Of a DNA stretch of 15,514 nt, positions 7,110-13,646 are shown in pieces; positions within the stretch are counted from its first letter, which is position 1, and every line of letters starts with the position of its first letter. The stretch is from an uncultured Lachnospiraceae bacterium. Lineage in GTDB: Bacteria > Bacillota > Clostridia > Lachnospirales > Lachnospiraceae. The notes under the pieces are model-generated. The model had not been told where the DNA came from. It made no database searches and worked only from the letters and a program-made list of their open reading frames with translations. The stretch covers positions 1 to 15,514 of the forward strand of contig CAMNWW010000027.1 of NCBI GenBank assembly GCA_946566415.1. The letters are read 5' to 3'. A program made the translations under genes and the position numbers.

Positions 7110-8144
7110 ATGCCGTTTTTATTGATCCGAAATGATATTACAAAGGTAAAGGCAGACGCTGTCGTGAACACGGCGAATACAGAGCTTCGTCAGGGGAGCG
7201 GGACGAGCCGGGCGATCTACCTGGCCGCAGGCGAGGAGAAGCTGGAGAGAGCCTGCCGTAAGATCGGGCATTGTGACTTGGGGAAGGCTGTGATTACAGA
7301 AGGATTTGACCTGCCCGCCAAGTATATCATACATACGGTCGGCCCTGCATGGCGGGTCGGTCCCTTTGGGGGAGACAAGATTTTATACAGCGCATATATG
7401 GAAGCGATGAAGCTGGCAAAGGAATACCATCTGAAATCAATAGCGTTTCCGCTGGTTTCTTCCGGAAACTACAGATACCCGAAGAAGCGTGCGCTGAAGG
7501 TTGCGTTTTTGGCGATCAGTGATTTCCTGATGGAAAACGATATGCTGGTCTATATGGTGCTGTATGACCGGAAATCCGTATCAGTGAGCCGGAAACTGTT
7601 TTCTTCGATAGAAGAATACATTGACGATCATTATGTGGAAATGAACCGGGAAGACTATGACGGCAATCGGCCGGGCATGTCTTCGCGGATGCCTGCGCCT
7701 GCGGCAAAATCGGATATAATGCTGGCCCAGGCGATGCCGCCGCAAATGAGAGGAGCGCGGTCTTCGGGAAAGAAAAGAAGGCTGGAGGATATCATGGAGC
7801 ATATGGGAGAGACGTTTTCCCAGAGGCTTTTGCGGCTTATCGACGAAAAAGGATATACAGACGCACAGGTATATCACCGGGCCAATGTCGACCGGAGACA
7901 TTTTTCAAAGATAAGGAATAATGCGGACTATACCCCTAACAAAAAGACAGTCATAGCGTTTGCGGTCGCGTTGGAACTCTCGCTGGATGAGGCGAAGGAC
8001 TTGCTGAAGTCAGCGGGCTTTGCGTTTTCGGACAGTTCTAAATTTGATGTCATTATGAGCTTTTTCTTCGAGAACAGGATCCATGATGTTTTTGAGATCA
8101 ACGAGGTTCTGTTTGCCTATGGGCAGCCCCTGATCGGAGAATAA
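7110..8144 (+). CDS. Macro-domain protein with C-terminal HTH-like domain
   Basis: A 344-residue soluble protein. Residues 1-165 form a macro domain, a fold that binds ADP-ribose or removes it from targets. Visible are the start LLIRNDITKVKADAVVNTAN with the ligand Asn pair (NTAN, 20-23), the altered glycine loop GSGT (29-32), HTVGP (75-79) and the second ligand loop SSGNYRYP (117-124). The position corresponding to the catalytic Asp of MacroD/YmdB-type hydrolases is Ser33, so activity may differ or be lost. A low-complexity linker (about 180-230, rich in Pro, Met, Ala, Arg, Lys) follows. The C-terminal domain (about 235-344) begins FSQRLLRLIDEKG and looks like an XRE-like helix-turn-helix (YHRANVDRRHFSKIR). 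Start at ATG 7110 with AGAGG at 7096-7100. It is followed on the same strand by the vWA gene. An ADP-ribose-responsive regulator is one hypothesis; the family's function is not established. Confidence 0.88.
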   Translation: MPFLLIRNDITKVKADAVVNTANTELRQGSGTSRAIYLAAGEEKLERACRKIGHCDLGKAVITEGFDLPAKYIIHTVGPAWRVGPFGGDKILYSAYMEAMKLAKEYHLKSIAFPLVSSGNYRYPKKRALKVAFLAISDFLMENDMLVYMVLYDRKSVSVSRKLFSSIEEYIDDHYVEMNREDYDGNRPGMSSRMPAPAAKSDIMLAQAMPPQMRGARSSGKKRRLEDIMEHMGETFSQRLLRLIDEKGYTDAQVYHRANVDRRHFSKIRNNADYTPNKKTVIAFAVALELSLDEAKDLLKSAGFAFSDSSKFDVIMSFFFENRIHDVFEINEVLFAYGQPLIGE

Positions 8145-8151
8145 GATAGTT

Positions 8152-8182
8152 GTCGCCTGGGAGGCGACCACAAGGGAGGCGA
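8152..8182 (+). other. Mutually exclusive hairpins between macro and vWA genes
   Basis: GTCGCC (8152-8157), loop TGGGA, GGCGAC (8163-8168) is a perfect 6-bp hairpin eight bases after the macro stop. The 9-mer GGGAGGCGA occurs twice, at 8159-8167 and 8174-8182, 15 bases apart, so TCGCC at 8153-8157 can pair with either copy. There is no T-tract, so it is not an intrinsic terminator. Downstream, 8183-8263 has A/T-rich boxes (TATACT 8190-8195, TATAAA 8208-8213) without a convincing -35, and a hairpin ATTGC/GCAAT (8218-8233) before the vWA ribosome binding site. A regulatory or mRNA-processing role is speculative. Confidence 0.4.
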
Positions 8183-8263
8183 AAAGAGCTATACTTCTTG
8201 TATACCTTATAAAACGAATTGCTATGCGGCAATCAAAATATAGGAGAACAGGAGGATGGCAGT

Positions 8264-8944
8264 ATGAAAAAAGGATTGACAGAGTTAGTATTTATTTTGG
8301 ATAGGAGCGGGTCGATGGGAGGGCTTGAAAGCGACACGATCGGCGGATTTAACTCTATGCTGGACAAACAGAAAAAAGGGGAAGGGGAAGCGCATGTCAC
8401 CACGGTATTGTTCGACGACAAGTATGAAAAAATACATGACCGTTTCCCGATCGGGCAAGTGAAAAAACTGACGGAGGAAGATTATTATGTAAGAGGATGC
8501 ACGGCGCTTCTTGACGCGATGGGAACGAGTATCCATCAGATGGCGCTGGTGCAGAGATATCTGCCGGAGGAGGAACGGGCGGAGAAAGTTATTTTTGTGA
8601 TCACAACAGACGGACTCGAAAACGCCAGCCGGGAGTACTCCAAGGAAAAAGTGAAGCAGATGATCGAAAAAGAGAAGGAAAAATATGGATGGGAATTTCT
8701 CTTCCTTGGGGCGAATATGGATGCGGTTGAGGAAGCAGGAAGCTTCGGGATTGATGCAGACCGATCTGTGACCTTCCAGAACGACGGTCAGGGAATCCGG
8801 ACCAATTACCGGGCGGTCGGCGAAGTCCTTTGCCAGATGCGCTGTGCGTCGGCTCCACCGGTGGGCGCGGGATGGAAGAAAGAGATCGAGGAGGATTTTG
8901 CGAAGCGCGGGAAAGGGATTTTTAGAAAGAGACATAGAAAATAA
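8264..8944 (+). CDS. Small von Willebrand factor A domain protein
   Basis: A 226-residue protein that is essentially one vWA domain. All parts of the metal-ion-dependent adhesion site are present: DRSGS (Asp13, Ser15, Ser17), Thr80 in GCTALLDA and Asp116 in ITTDGLENAS. There is no signal peptide or membrane segment, so it is predicted to be cytoplasmic and to work as a metal-dependent protein-binding scaffold, similar in size to TerY-like stress proteins. The ATG at 8264 is chosen because GGAGG (8251-8255) lies 8 bases upstream; an in-frame TTG at 8219 has no such site and falls in a hairpin. The lysine/arginine-rich tail (FAKRGKGIFRKRHRK) is notable. It follows the macro-HTH gene by 119 bases. 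The pairing suggests a joint role in a stress or ADP-ribose-linked pathway, which is inference. Confidence 0.9.
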   Translation: MKKGLTELVFILDRSGSMGGLESDTIGGFNSMLDKQKKGEGEAHVTTVLFDDKYEKIHDRFPIGQVKKLTEEDYYVRGCTALLDAMGTSIHQMALVQRYLPEEERAEKVIFVITTDGLENASREYSKEKVKQMIEKEKEKYGWEFLFLGANMDAVEEAGSFGIDADRSVTFQNDGQGIRTNYRAVGEVLCQMRCASAPPVGAGWKKEIEEDFAKRGKGIFRKRHRK

Positions 8945-8956
8945 TACGACAAAGTG

Positions 8957-8997
8957 AACAACAGAACGGAGGGATTATTCCCTTCGTTCTGTTGTTT
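8957..8997. terminator. Bidirectional terminator shared by the vWA and lacI genes
   Basis: An 18-bp stem with one G-T wobble: left arm 8957-8974, loop TTAT (8975-8978), right arm 8979-8996. It is AT-rich at the base (AACAAC/GTTGTT), giving a short T-run on the plus strand. It separates the convergent vWA (stop at 8942-8944) and lacI genes. The lacI stop codon lies in the loop and its last six codons are encoded in the right arm. Confidence 0.8.
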
Positions 8998-10012
8998 CCC
9001 GTCGCAGTAACACAGGGGTTACGACCTTATGGATCGGCTCCGATGCAAGGACCGGCTTCCTTTTCTTGCGTTCGTTCATCTGTTCTACAAGGAGGCTTAC
9101 AGCTTCAAAAGCAATTTTATCGATCTGCTGTCCTACCGTAGTGAGCGGAATGACGGCTTCCTGGGAAATCGGCGACCCGTCGAATCCGACGATCAGGTAG
9201 TCGTCAGGAAGGATTTTATATTGCTGGATCAGAAGATTCAAAAAAGTGTTCGCAAGCGTATCGTTGGAAAGGAACACGCCTTTTTTCTTCCCGGAAAAGC
9301 TGAGGGTGAGTTCATCGACAGCCTCTTTCATGTATTTTCTTATGATTTCATAATTACTCCCAAAGTCTTTATAAATCACACGATGGTCGATATGGTTCTG
9401 ACGGCAGGTATCAAGAAACCCCTGGATTCGCCCGTAGGACGGGATATTTTCAGGGGTATGTGAATTAATGTGAATCAGGACGTCACACTTATGCCTTATC
9501 AAAAGGCTGGTGGCCTGTACGCCCCCCATATAATTGTCCGTATTAACGCTGTTCACATACTGGTCTTCCCGTTCGATCGTCACGATGGGGATGGGGAGGG
9601 CAGAGAGTTCCAGGGATGGAATCGTATGGCTTAGTATGATAAGTCCCTCGATCTTGTAGGCAAGAAGTTCCTGGATATACTGTCTTTCTGTTTTTTCATT
9701 TTCATTTCCGATAAAAACAAGAAATTTATACCCAAAGGTCTCGTAGGTGGAAAGAATCTGATTCAGCATCTCCGAGTAGTAATGCAGATGCAGGTTGGGA
9801 ATGATGACGCCGATAAATTCGCTTTTCCCGTTCGCAAGAATGCGGGCGACCTTGTTTTCTTTATAATTCAGTTTAACAAGCGCTTCGGAAATGATTTCTT
9901 GATTTTCAAGAGTGAGAGAATCGGGGTTATTAAAATAGCGTGAGATAGTGGTCTTGGAAAAATGTGTATATTTTGCGATGTCGTCGAAGGTAACGTTTTT
10001 TTTGCTTCCCAT
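8975..10012 (-). CDS. LacI-family repressor of the fructoside-utilisation operon
   Basis: A 345-residue LacI/GalR regulator on the minus strand. The helix-turn-helix is at residues 8-27 (TFDDIAKYTHFSKTTISRYF). A hinge region follows (KVARILANGKSE) and then a periplasmic-binding-protein-like sugar domain (from IGVIIPN at about 66, through LIVGFDGSPIS, to the C-terminus). Length is usual for the family. The start is ATG at 10012-10010, with GAGG (plus 10023-10026, complement) ten bases upstream. It is transcribed divergently from the sugar-transport operon, and three palindromes with the LacI-type central CG lie in between. The effector is probably sucrose, fructose or a fructo-oligosaccharide, inferred from the GH32 gene. 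The C-terminus is encoded within the shared terminator stem. Confidence 0.93.
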   Translation of the reverse strand: MGSKKNVTFDDIAKYTHFSKTTISRYFNNPDSLTLENQEIISEALVKLNYKENKVARILANGKSEFIGVIIPNLHLHYYSEMLNQILSTYETFGYKFLVFIGNENEKTERQYIQELLAYKIEGLIILSHTIPSLELSALPIPIVTIEREDQYVNSVNTDNYMGGVQATSLLIRHKCDVLIHINSHTPENIPSYGRIQGFLDTCRQNHIDHRVIYKDFGSNYEIIRKYMKEAVDELTLSFSGKKKGVFLSNDTLANTFLNLLIQQYKILPDDYLIVGFDGSPISQEAVIPLTTVGQQIDKIAFEAVSLLVEQMNERKKRKPVLASEPIHKVVTPVLLRRETTERRE

Positions 10013-10050
10013 AATAATATATCCTCAATGATGTAATAATGAATGGTAGT

Positions 10051-10094
10051 GGCTGCAAAGCAGCCGAATCGAGCTGTATGGCTGAACTGTTACA
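10051..10094 (+). repeat. 44-nt dispersed repeat, copy A, in the lacI leader
   Basis: This matches 15020-15063 at 42 of 44 positions, in the same orientation; the differences are at 10059 (A here, C there) and 10089 (G here, A there). It contains the hairpin GGCTGC-AAA-GCAGCC (10051-10065). The right arm CAGCC (10061-10065) could instead pair with GGCTG (10080-10084). It lies in the 5' untranslated leader of lacI, antisense to that transcript. Confidence 0.8.
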
Positions 10095-10122
10095 ATAAAT
10101 GATGTGGATCGAGCCTGCCTAT

Positions 10123-10151
10123 AGTATATCAAACAGAGAAGAGAAAAACAA
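10123..10151 (-). promoter_or_regulatory. lacI promoter
   Basis: On the minus strand, TTGTTT (plus 10146-10151) and TATACT (plus 10123-10128) are 17 bases apart. The start site would be near 10116, giving a leader of about 100 bases that contains repeat copy A. Operator O1 begins 6 bases upstream of the -35. Confidence 0.6.
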
Positions 10152-10157
10152 TGAATT

Positions 10158-10187
10158 ATCGGTAAAGTAATCGGTTACTTTACCGAT
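10158..10187. promoter_or_regulatory. LacI operator O1 (upstream)
   Basis: ATCGGTAAAGTAA (10158-10170) and TTACTTTACCGAT (10175-10187) are perfect 13-bp inverted repeats around TCGG. The core AAAGTAA-TCGG-TTACTTT is the same as O2 except for one central base. It sits next to the lacI -35 and about 100 bp upstream of the sugar-operon promoter. Because arms of this length also fold as RNA and are followed by TTTT, a minor terminator activity is possible. Confidence 0.75.
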
Positions 10188-10263
10188 TTTGTAAAATCTA
10201 TACAAACGGAGCGATGGGGAATTGGATACAATCCACAAAACTATGGATTTAGCCGGATTTGAG

Positions 10264-10292
10264 TTGACTAAATCAAGTGTGAGTGCTATGAT
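10264..10292 (+). promoter_or_regulatory. Promoter of the sugar-transport operon
   Basis: TTGACT (10264-10269) and TATGAT (10287-10292) are 17 bases apart, with TGC just before the -10 (extended -10). The predicted start site near 10299 falls at the edge of operator O2. Between O1 and this promoter (10188-10263) I see only a small palindrome TGGAT-ACA-ATCCA at 10223-10235 of unknown meaning. Confidence 0.75.
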
Positions 10293-10299
10293 AATAACA

Positions 10300-10319
10300 T
10301 AAAGTAACCGGTTACTTTA
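10300..10319. promoter_or_regulatory. LacI operator O2 (main, at the start site)
   Basis: TAAAGTAACCGGTTACTTTA is a perfect 20-bp palindrome with the central CG typical of LacI-family sites. It starts at the predicted transcription start, so bound repressor would block initiation or early elongation. Its centre is 137 bp from O1. Confidence 0.85.
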
Positions 10320-10322
10320 CTA

Positions 10323-10338
10323 GTTACGTAACCGGTTA
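10323..10338. promoter_or_regulatory. LacI operator O3 (secondary half-strength site)
   Basis: TAACCGGTTA (10329-10338) repeats the centre of O2 but lacks its outer CTTTA arms. It overlaps a second palindrome, GTTACGTAAC (10323-10332). The centres of O2 and O3 are 24 bp apart. It may help a second dimer bind, or be a remnant of duplication. Confidence 0.55.
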
Positions 10339-10377
10339 AAAAGTAGAAGAGAAAAAGAGAATCAAGGAGGAGTAGCG

Positions 10378-11754
10378 ATGAAGAAAAGTCTTGCGACAAG
10401 AATCCTCTCGGCGTCTCTTGCGGCCGCATTTGCCTGTACGATGCTTACCGGATGCAGGTTTGGATATGCCAGCGACCCGGACGATCCGAATGAGGAAGAG
10501 AAGAAGGAACCGATCGATACTTCGGTCGATACCTTTGAGTATGACTCTTCTCTGGAGGGAACAAGCATTACGCTCTTGAATTCCAAGGCGGAGATTCAGG
10601 TTGCGCTGGGAGAGATGGCGGCGGCTTTTGAAGAGAAGTCGGGAGTACATGTAGAGGTCATGCCGGTGACAGACGGGGATTCGCCTTACACGAAGGTGGT
10701 AAGTATGTATAACTCAGGGAGCGCCCCGACCTTATCTATTTTGGATACGACGGACGTGATCGCACTGGCGGAAGAAAAGGCGGAAGATCTTTCGGATGAA
10801 AAATGGCTCGCCGAGGCAGAGGAATATCTGACCGAGGTAAACGGAAAGGTATATAGCTTTCCGTTATGTATCGAGGGCCGCGGGCTGATTTATAATAAAG
10901 CGGTCATCGACAGTGTGCTGGGAGAAGAATTTGACCCGGAATCTATTACGACGCAGTCGGAGTTTGTCGAATTTTTGGACAAACTGGCGGAAAAAGGTAT
11001 GAAGAGGTCCATGTCCCTTGCAAAAGAGGATTGGTCTTTGGGCGCGCATCATCTGCAGTACATTTATGAAACCTCTGACGGAACTTCGGAAGGCGCGCAG
11101 GAATGCATTGAGAAGATCAAATCAGGTAAAATCGATCTGGATTCCTATGACAGACTGTCGGAATTCTTGGATATGTTCGATGTGATAAAGAAATATAATG
11201 TGGCGCAGGGAGATCCCCTGGGAGCAGATTACGACGAGATGGCGATCGACCTTGTGGACGGCAAGACGGCGCTTTGGTTTAACGGAAACTGGGCGTGGCC
11301 GAACCTGGAGGAAGCGGGGGCGGATGAAGAGGATGAATATGGATTTCTGCCCTATTTTATGAATGACGACAAGGGAGACTTTGTGAATCAGAAGATACAG
11401 GCGTCCCCGTCGAAACAGGTGATGCTGGACGGACAGCTTGCAACGGAGGACCAAAAAGCGGCGGCAAAGGAATTTCTGAATTGGATCGTATACAGTGAGA
11501 TCGGACAGCAGATGCTCGTAAAGACCTGTAAGATCATTCCGCCTTTCCAGAACAACCCCTATGAGCCAAGCGACCCGTTAAGCCGCGATATCTATGAGAA
11601 GGTACATGCAGGCAAAGTATTCAACGCGTCCGCGATTGTTCCAAACGACCATTGGTCGGTGCTTGGAGCGGCGATGCAGAAGTATCTTGCCGGAAGAAGC
11701 GACAGAGAGGAATTGACAGAGTCTATACAGGATTACTGGGGTGAACAGGAATAG
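10378..11754 (+). CDS. ABC sugar transporter substrate-binding lipoprotein
   Basis: A 458-residue extracytoplasmic binding protein of the carbohydrate uptake 1 (CUT1) type. A lipoprotein signal peptide is clear: KK charge, a hydrophobic stretch and lipobox LTGC with Cys26 as the lipidated residue. An acidic linker (DPDDPNEEEKKEP) follows. The mature protein has the usual two-lobe features, such as ITLLNSKAEIQVALGEMAAAFEEKSG near the N-terminus and the Trp-rich ALWFNGNWAWPNLEEAG in the second half. It has AAGGAGG at 10364-10370, 7 bases before ATG. It is the first gene of the operon and would deliver sugar to the two permeases. A ligand of sucrose or short fructo-oligosaccharides is inferred from the GH32 gene. 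Confidence 0.92.
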   Translation: MKKSLATRILSASLAAAFACTMLTGCRFGYASDPDDPNEEEKKEPIDTSVDTFEYDSSLEGTSITLLNSKAEIQVALGEMAAAFEEKSGVHVEVMPVTDGDSPYTKVVSMYNSGSAPTLSILDTTDVIALAEEKAEDLSDEKWLAEAEEYLTEVNGKVYSFPLCIEGRGLIYNKAVIDSVLGEEFDPESITTQSEFVEFLDKLAEKGMKRSMSLAKEDWSLGAHHLQYIYETSDGTSEGAQECIEKIKSGKIDLDSYDRLSEFLDMFDVIKKYNVAQGDPLGADYDEMAIDLVDGKTALWFNGNWAWPNLEEAGADEEDEYGFLPYFMNDDKGDFVNQKIQASPSKQVMLDGQLATEDQKAAAKEFLNWIVYSEIGQQMLVKTCKIIPPFQNNPYEPSDPLSRDIYEKVHAGKVFNASAIVPNDHWSVLGAAMQKYLAGRSDREELTESIQDYWGEQE

Positions 11755-11769
11755 ATAGGGAGGTAGAAT

Positions 11770-12642
11770 ATGGAATCAAAAAATAAAGGAAAAGATTTCG
11801 GCATGTTCGCACTGCCGGGGATGTTCTGCTTTTTCGCAGTAGTCATCGTCCCATTTGTCTATGGTATTTATCTGACGCTTACAGACTGGAACGGCGTGTC
11901 GAAGGTCAAACATTTTATCGGCCTTAAGAATTTTGCAGGGGTCGTCAAGGATACACAGTTTTGGACTTCGCTCCTTTTAACATTTAAGTACGTCATATTA
12001 GTGGTGGTTCTGGTGAATGTCCTTGCGTTTGCTATCGCCTATCTATTGACAAGGGGGATAAAAGGACAGAACTTTTTCCGGGCCGGATTTTTCACCCCGA
12101 ATCTGATCGGCGGTATCGTTCTGGGGTATATATGGCAGTTCGTTTTTTCGAGAGTTTTTGTAAACATTGGAGAGGCGACCGGATGGAGCTTGTTTGAGAT
12201 TTCGTGGCTGTCTGATCCGAATAAAGCGTTCGCCGCGCTCGTGCTCGTATCGGTCTGGCAGCTCTCCGGATATATGATACTGATTTATGTCGCCGGGTTT
12301 ATGGGACTTTCCGAGGACGTTATGGAAGCGGCAAGCATTGACGGGGCTTCCGGGTGGATTAAGCTTAAAAATATTATCATGCCGCTCATGATGTCGTCTG
12401 TAACCATTTGCCTGTTCCTCACGCTTTCGCGGGCGTTCATGGTATACGATGTGAACCTGTCGTTGACGGCTGGAGCACCTTACGGAACGACAGAAATGGC
12501 GGCGATGCATGTATATGAGAAAGCGTTTACATCCAGACAGTTCGGCGTAGGGCAGGCAGAGGCGCTAATCCTATTCATTATAGTGGCATGTATCAGCGGG
12601 ATCCAGGGATATATGACGAAGAAACAGGAGGTGGTAGCATAA
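11770..12642 (+). CDS. CUT1 sugar ABC transporter permease (MalF/UgpA-like)
   Basis: A 290-residue membrane protein with six predicted helices. The EAA loop that contacts the ATPase is at 186-192 (EAASIDGASG...MPLM). It has AGGGAGG at 11757-11763, 6 bases before ATG, and starts 15 bases after the lipoprotein gene. The stop TAA shares one base with the next start, indicating coupled translation and a heterodimer of permeases. There is no ATPase gene in the locus. Confidence 0.93.
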   Translation: MESKNKGKDFGMFALPGMFCFFAVVIVPFVYGIYLTLTDWNGVSKVKHFIGLKNFAGVVKDTQFWTSLLLTFKYVILVVVLVNVLAFAIAYLLTRGIKGQNFFRAGFFTPNLIGGIVLGYIWQFVFSRVFVNIGEATGWSLFEISWLSDPNKAFAALVLVSVWQLSGYMILIYVAGFMGLSEDVMEAASIDGASGWIKLKNIIMPLMMSSVTICLFLTLSRAFMVYDVNLSLTAGAPYGTTEMAAMHVYEKAFTSRQFGVGQAEALILFIIVACISGIQGYMTKKQEVVA

Positions 12643-13502
12643 TGAAAAAGACGACGATCGGCGGAAATAAAAGAAAAGCGGCGAATATCCTTGCCATAAC
12701 AGGTCTGGTGATTATATTCATTGCCTATATGTTCCCGTTCCTCATGGTACTGATCAACTCATTGAAGCAGAAGAGGGATATCATCAAGAGCCCGTTTTCC
12801 TGGCTTTATACGATTAAGGGACTGTCCTTTGACAACTTTGTAAAAGCGTTTACCCAGATGGATTTTTTGAACGCGTTTAAGAACTCTCTCATTGTAACCG
12901 TGTCATCGACAGTGCTCGTGACGCTTTTGGCGGCGATGCTCGCATACTATATTGTCCGCCATAACAACAAGATTTCTAAAATTACGTTTGCGCTGATGGT
13001 CGCGTCCATGATCATACCGTTCCAGGCGATTATGATACCGCTCGTCAGCATTTACGGAGGTATGCTCAATGTGCTGAACCACCGTATCACATTGATCTTT
13101 ATGCACACCGGTTTCTCCATGGCAATGTCAGTTTTCATGTTTCATGGGTTTATTAAAGGGAATGTGCCGATCGCATTGGAAGAGGCGGCGTACATCGACG
13201 GCTGTACACATTCCCAGACATTTTTTAAGATCGTGCTTCCGCTTTTAAAGCCGATCATCTCCACGATGGTGATTTTGAACTCAATGGCATTTTGGAACGA
13301 TTTCCTTCTGCCGTCCTTAGTGCTGACGGACAAGAAATTACTGACATTGCCTCTTTCGACGTATAGTTTTTACGGGACGTATTCGGCAGACTACGGTACG
13401 ATCATGGCGGGGCTTCTCCTTTGTGTGATCCCGATCCTGATCCTATATGTAGCGTTGCAGAAACAGATCATCGGCGGCGTTGTTGCCGGAGCAGTGAAAT
13501 AG
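12642..13502 (+). CDS. CUT1 sugar ABC transporter permease (MalG/UgpE-like)
   Basis: A 286-residue permease with an N-terminal helix (about 17-40: ILAITGLVIIFIAYMFPFLMVL), several more helices and the EAA loop at 180-187 (EEAAYIDGCTHSQTFFKIVLP). The ATG at 12642 overlaps the upstream TAA (TAATG) and is preceded by AGGAGGTG (12627-12634). A start further upstream at 12588 has no support and would lie inside the partner gene. It forms the transmembrane channel with the preceding permease. A terminator hairpin follows 49 bases after its stop. Confidence 0.93.
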   Translation: MKKTTIGGNKRKAANILAITGLVIIFIAYMFPFLMVLINSLKQKRDIIKSPFSWLYTIKGLSFDNFVKAFTQMDFLNAFKNSLIVTVSSTVLVTLLAAMLAYYIVRHNNKISKITFALMVASMIIPFQAIMIPLVSIYGGMLNVLNHRITLIFMHTGFSMAMSVFMFHGFIKGNVPIALEEAAYIDGCTHSQTFFKIVLPLLKPIISTMVILNSMAFWNDFLLPSLVLTDKKLLTLPLSTYSFYGTYSADYGTIMAGLLLCVIPILILYVALQKQIIGGVVAGAVK

Positions 13503-13550
13503 GAACAGCAGTGGACAGCGGCAGTTAAGAAGCGATTAAGTAGTATGAAG

Positions 13551-13579
13551 GAGGGTATTGAAAAATACCCTCTTTTATT
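13551..13579 (+). terminator. Intrinsic terminator or attenuator between transporter and GH32 genes
   Basis: GAGGGTATT (13551-13559), loop GAAA, AATACCCTC (13564-13572) is a perfect 9-bp stem followed by TTTTATT. The GAAA tetraloop adds stability. It lies 49 bases after the second permease stop and upstream of the GH32 start, so it should lower or gate expression of GH32. Confidence 0.8.
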
Positions 13580-13646
13580 CTATCATGAACTGGACGGCGG
13601 TATCAGCCGCTCTAAATCAACGCATTTAATGAAGGAAACGTGTATT

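Noticed and set aside
8285..8935. Long minus-strand ORF of 216 codons opposite the vWA gene
   Set aside because: It is a shadow of the vWA gene, whose MIDAS motifs and ribosome binding site establish the plus-strand reading.
10158..10338. CRISPR-like or tandem repeat array
   Set aside because: The palindromes are irregularly spaced, few and centred on CG between divergent promoters, so they fit LacI operators.
13545..13646. Start of GH32 at 13545
   Set aside because: The frame is open, but it would encode through a terminator hairpin, has no good ribosome binding site, and adds residues not expected before the WLNDPNG motif.
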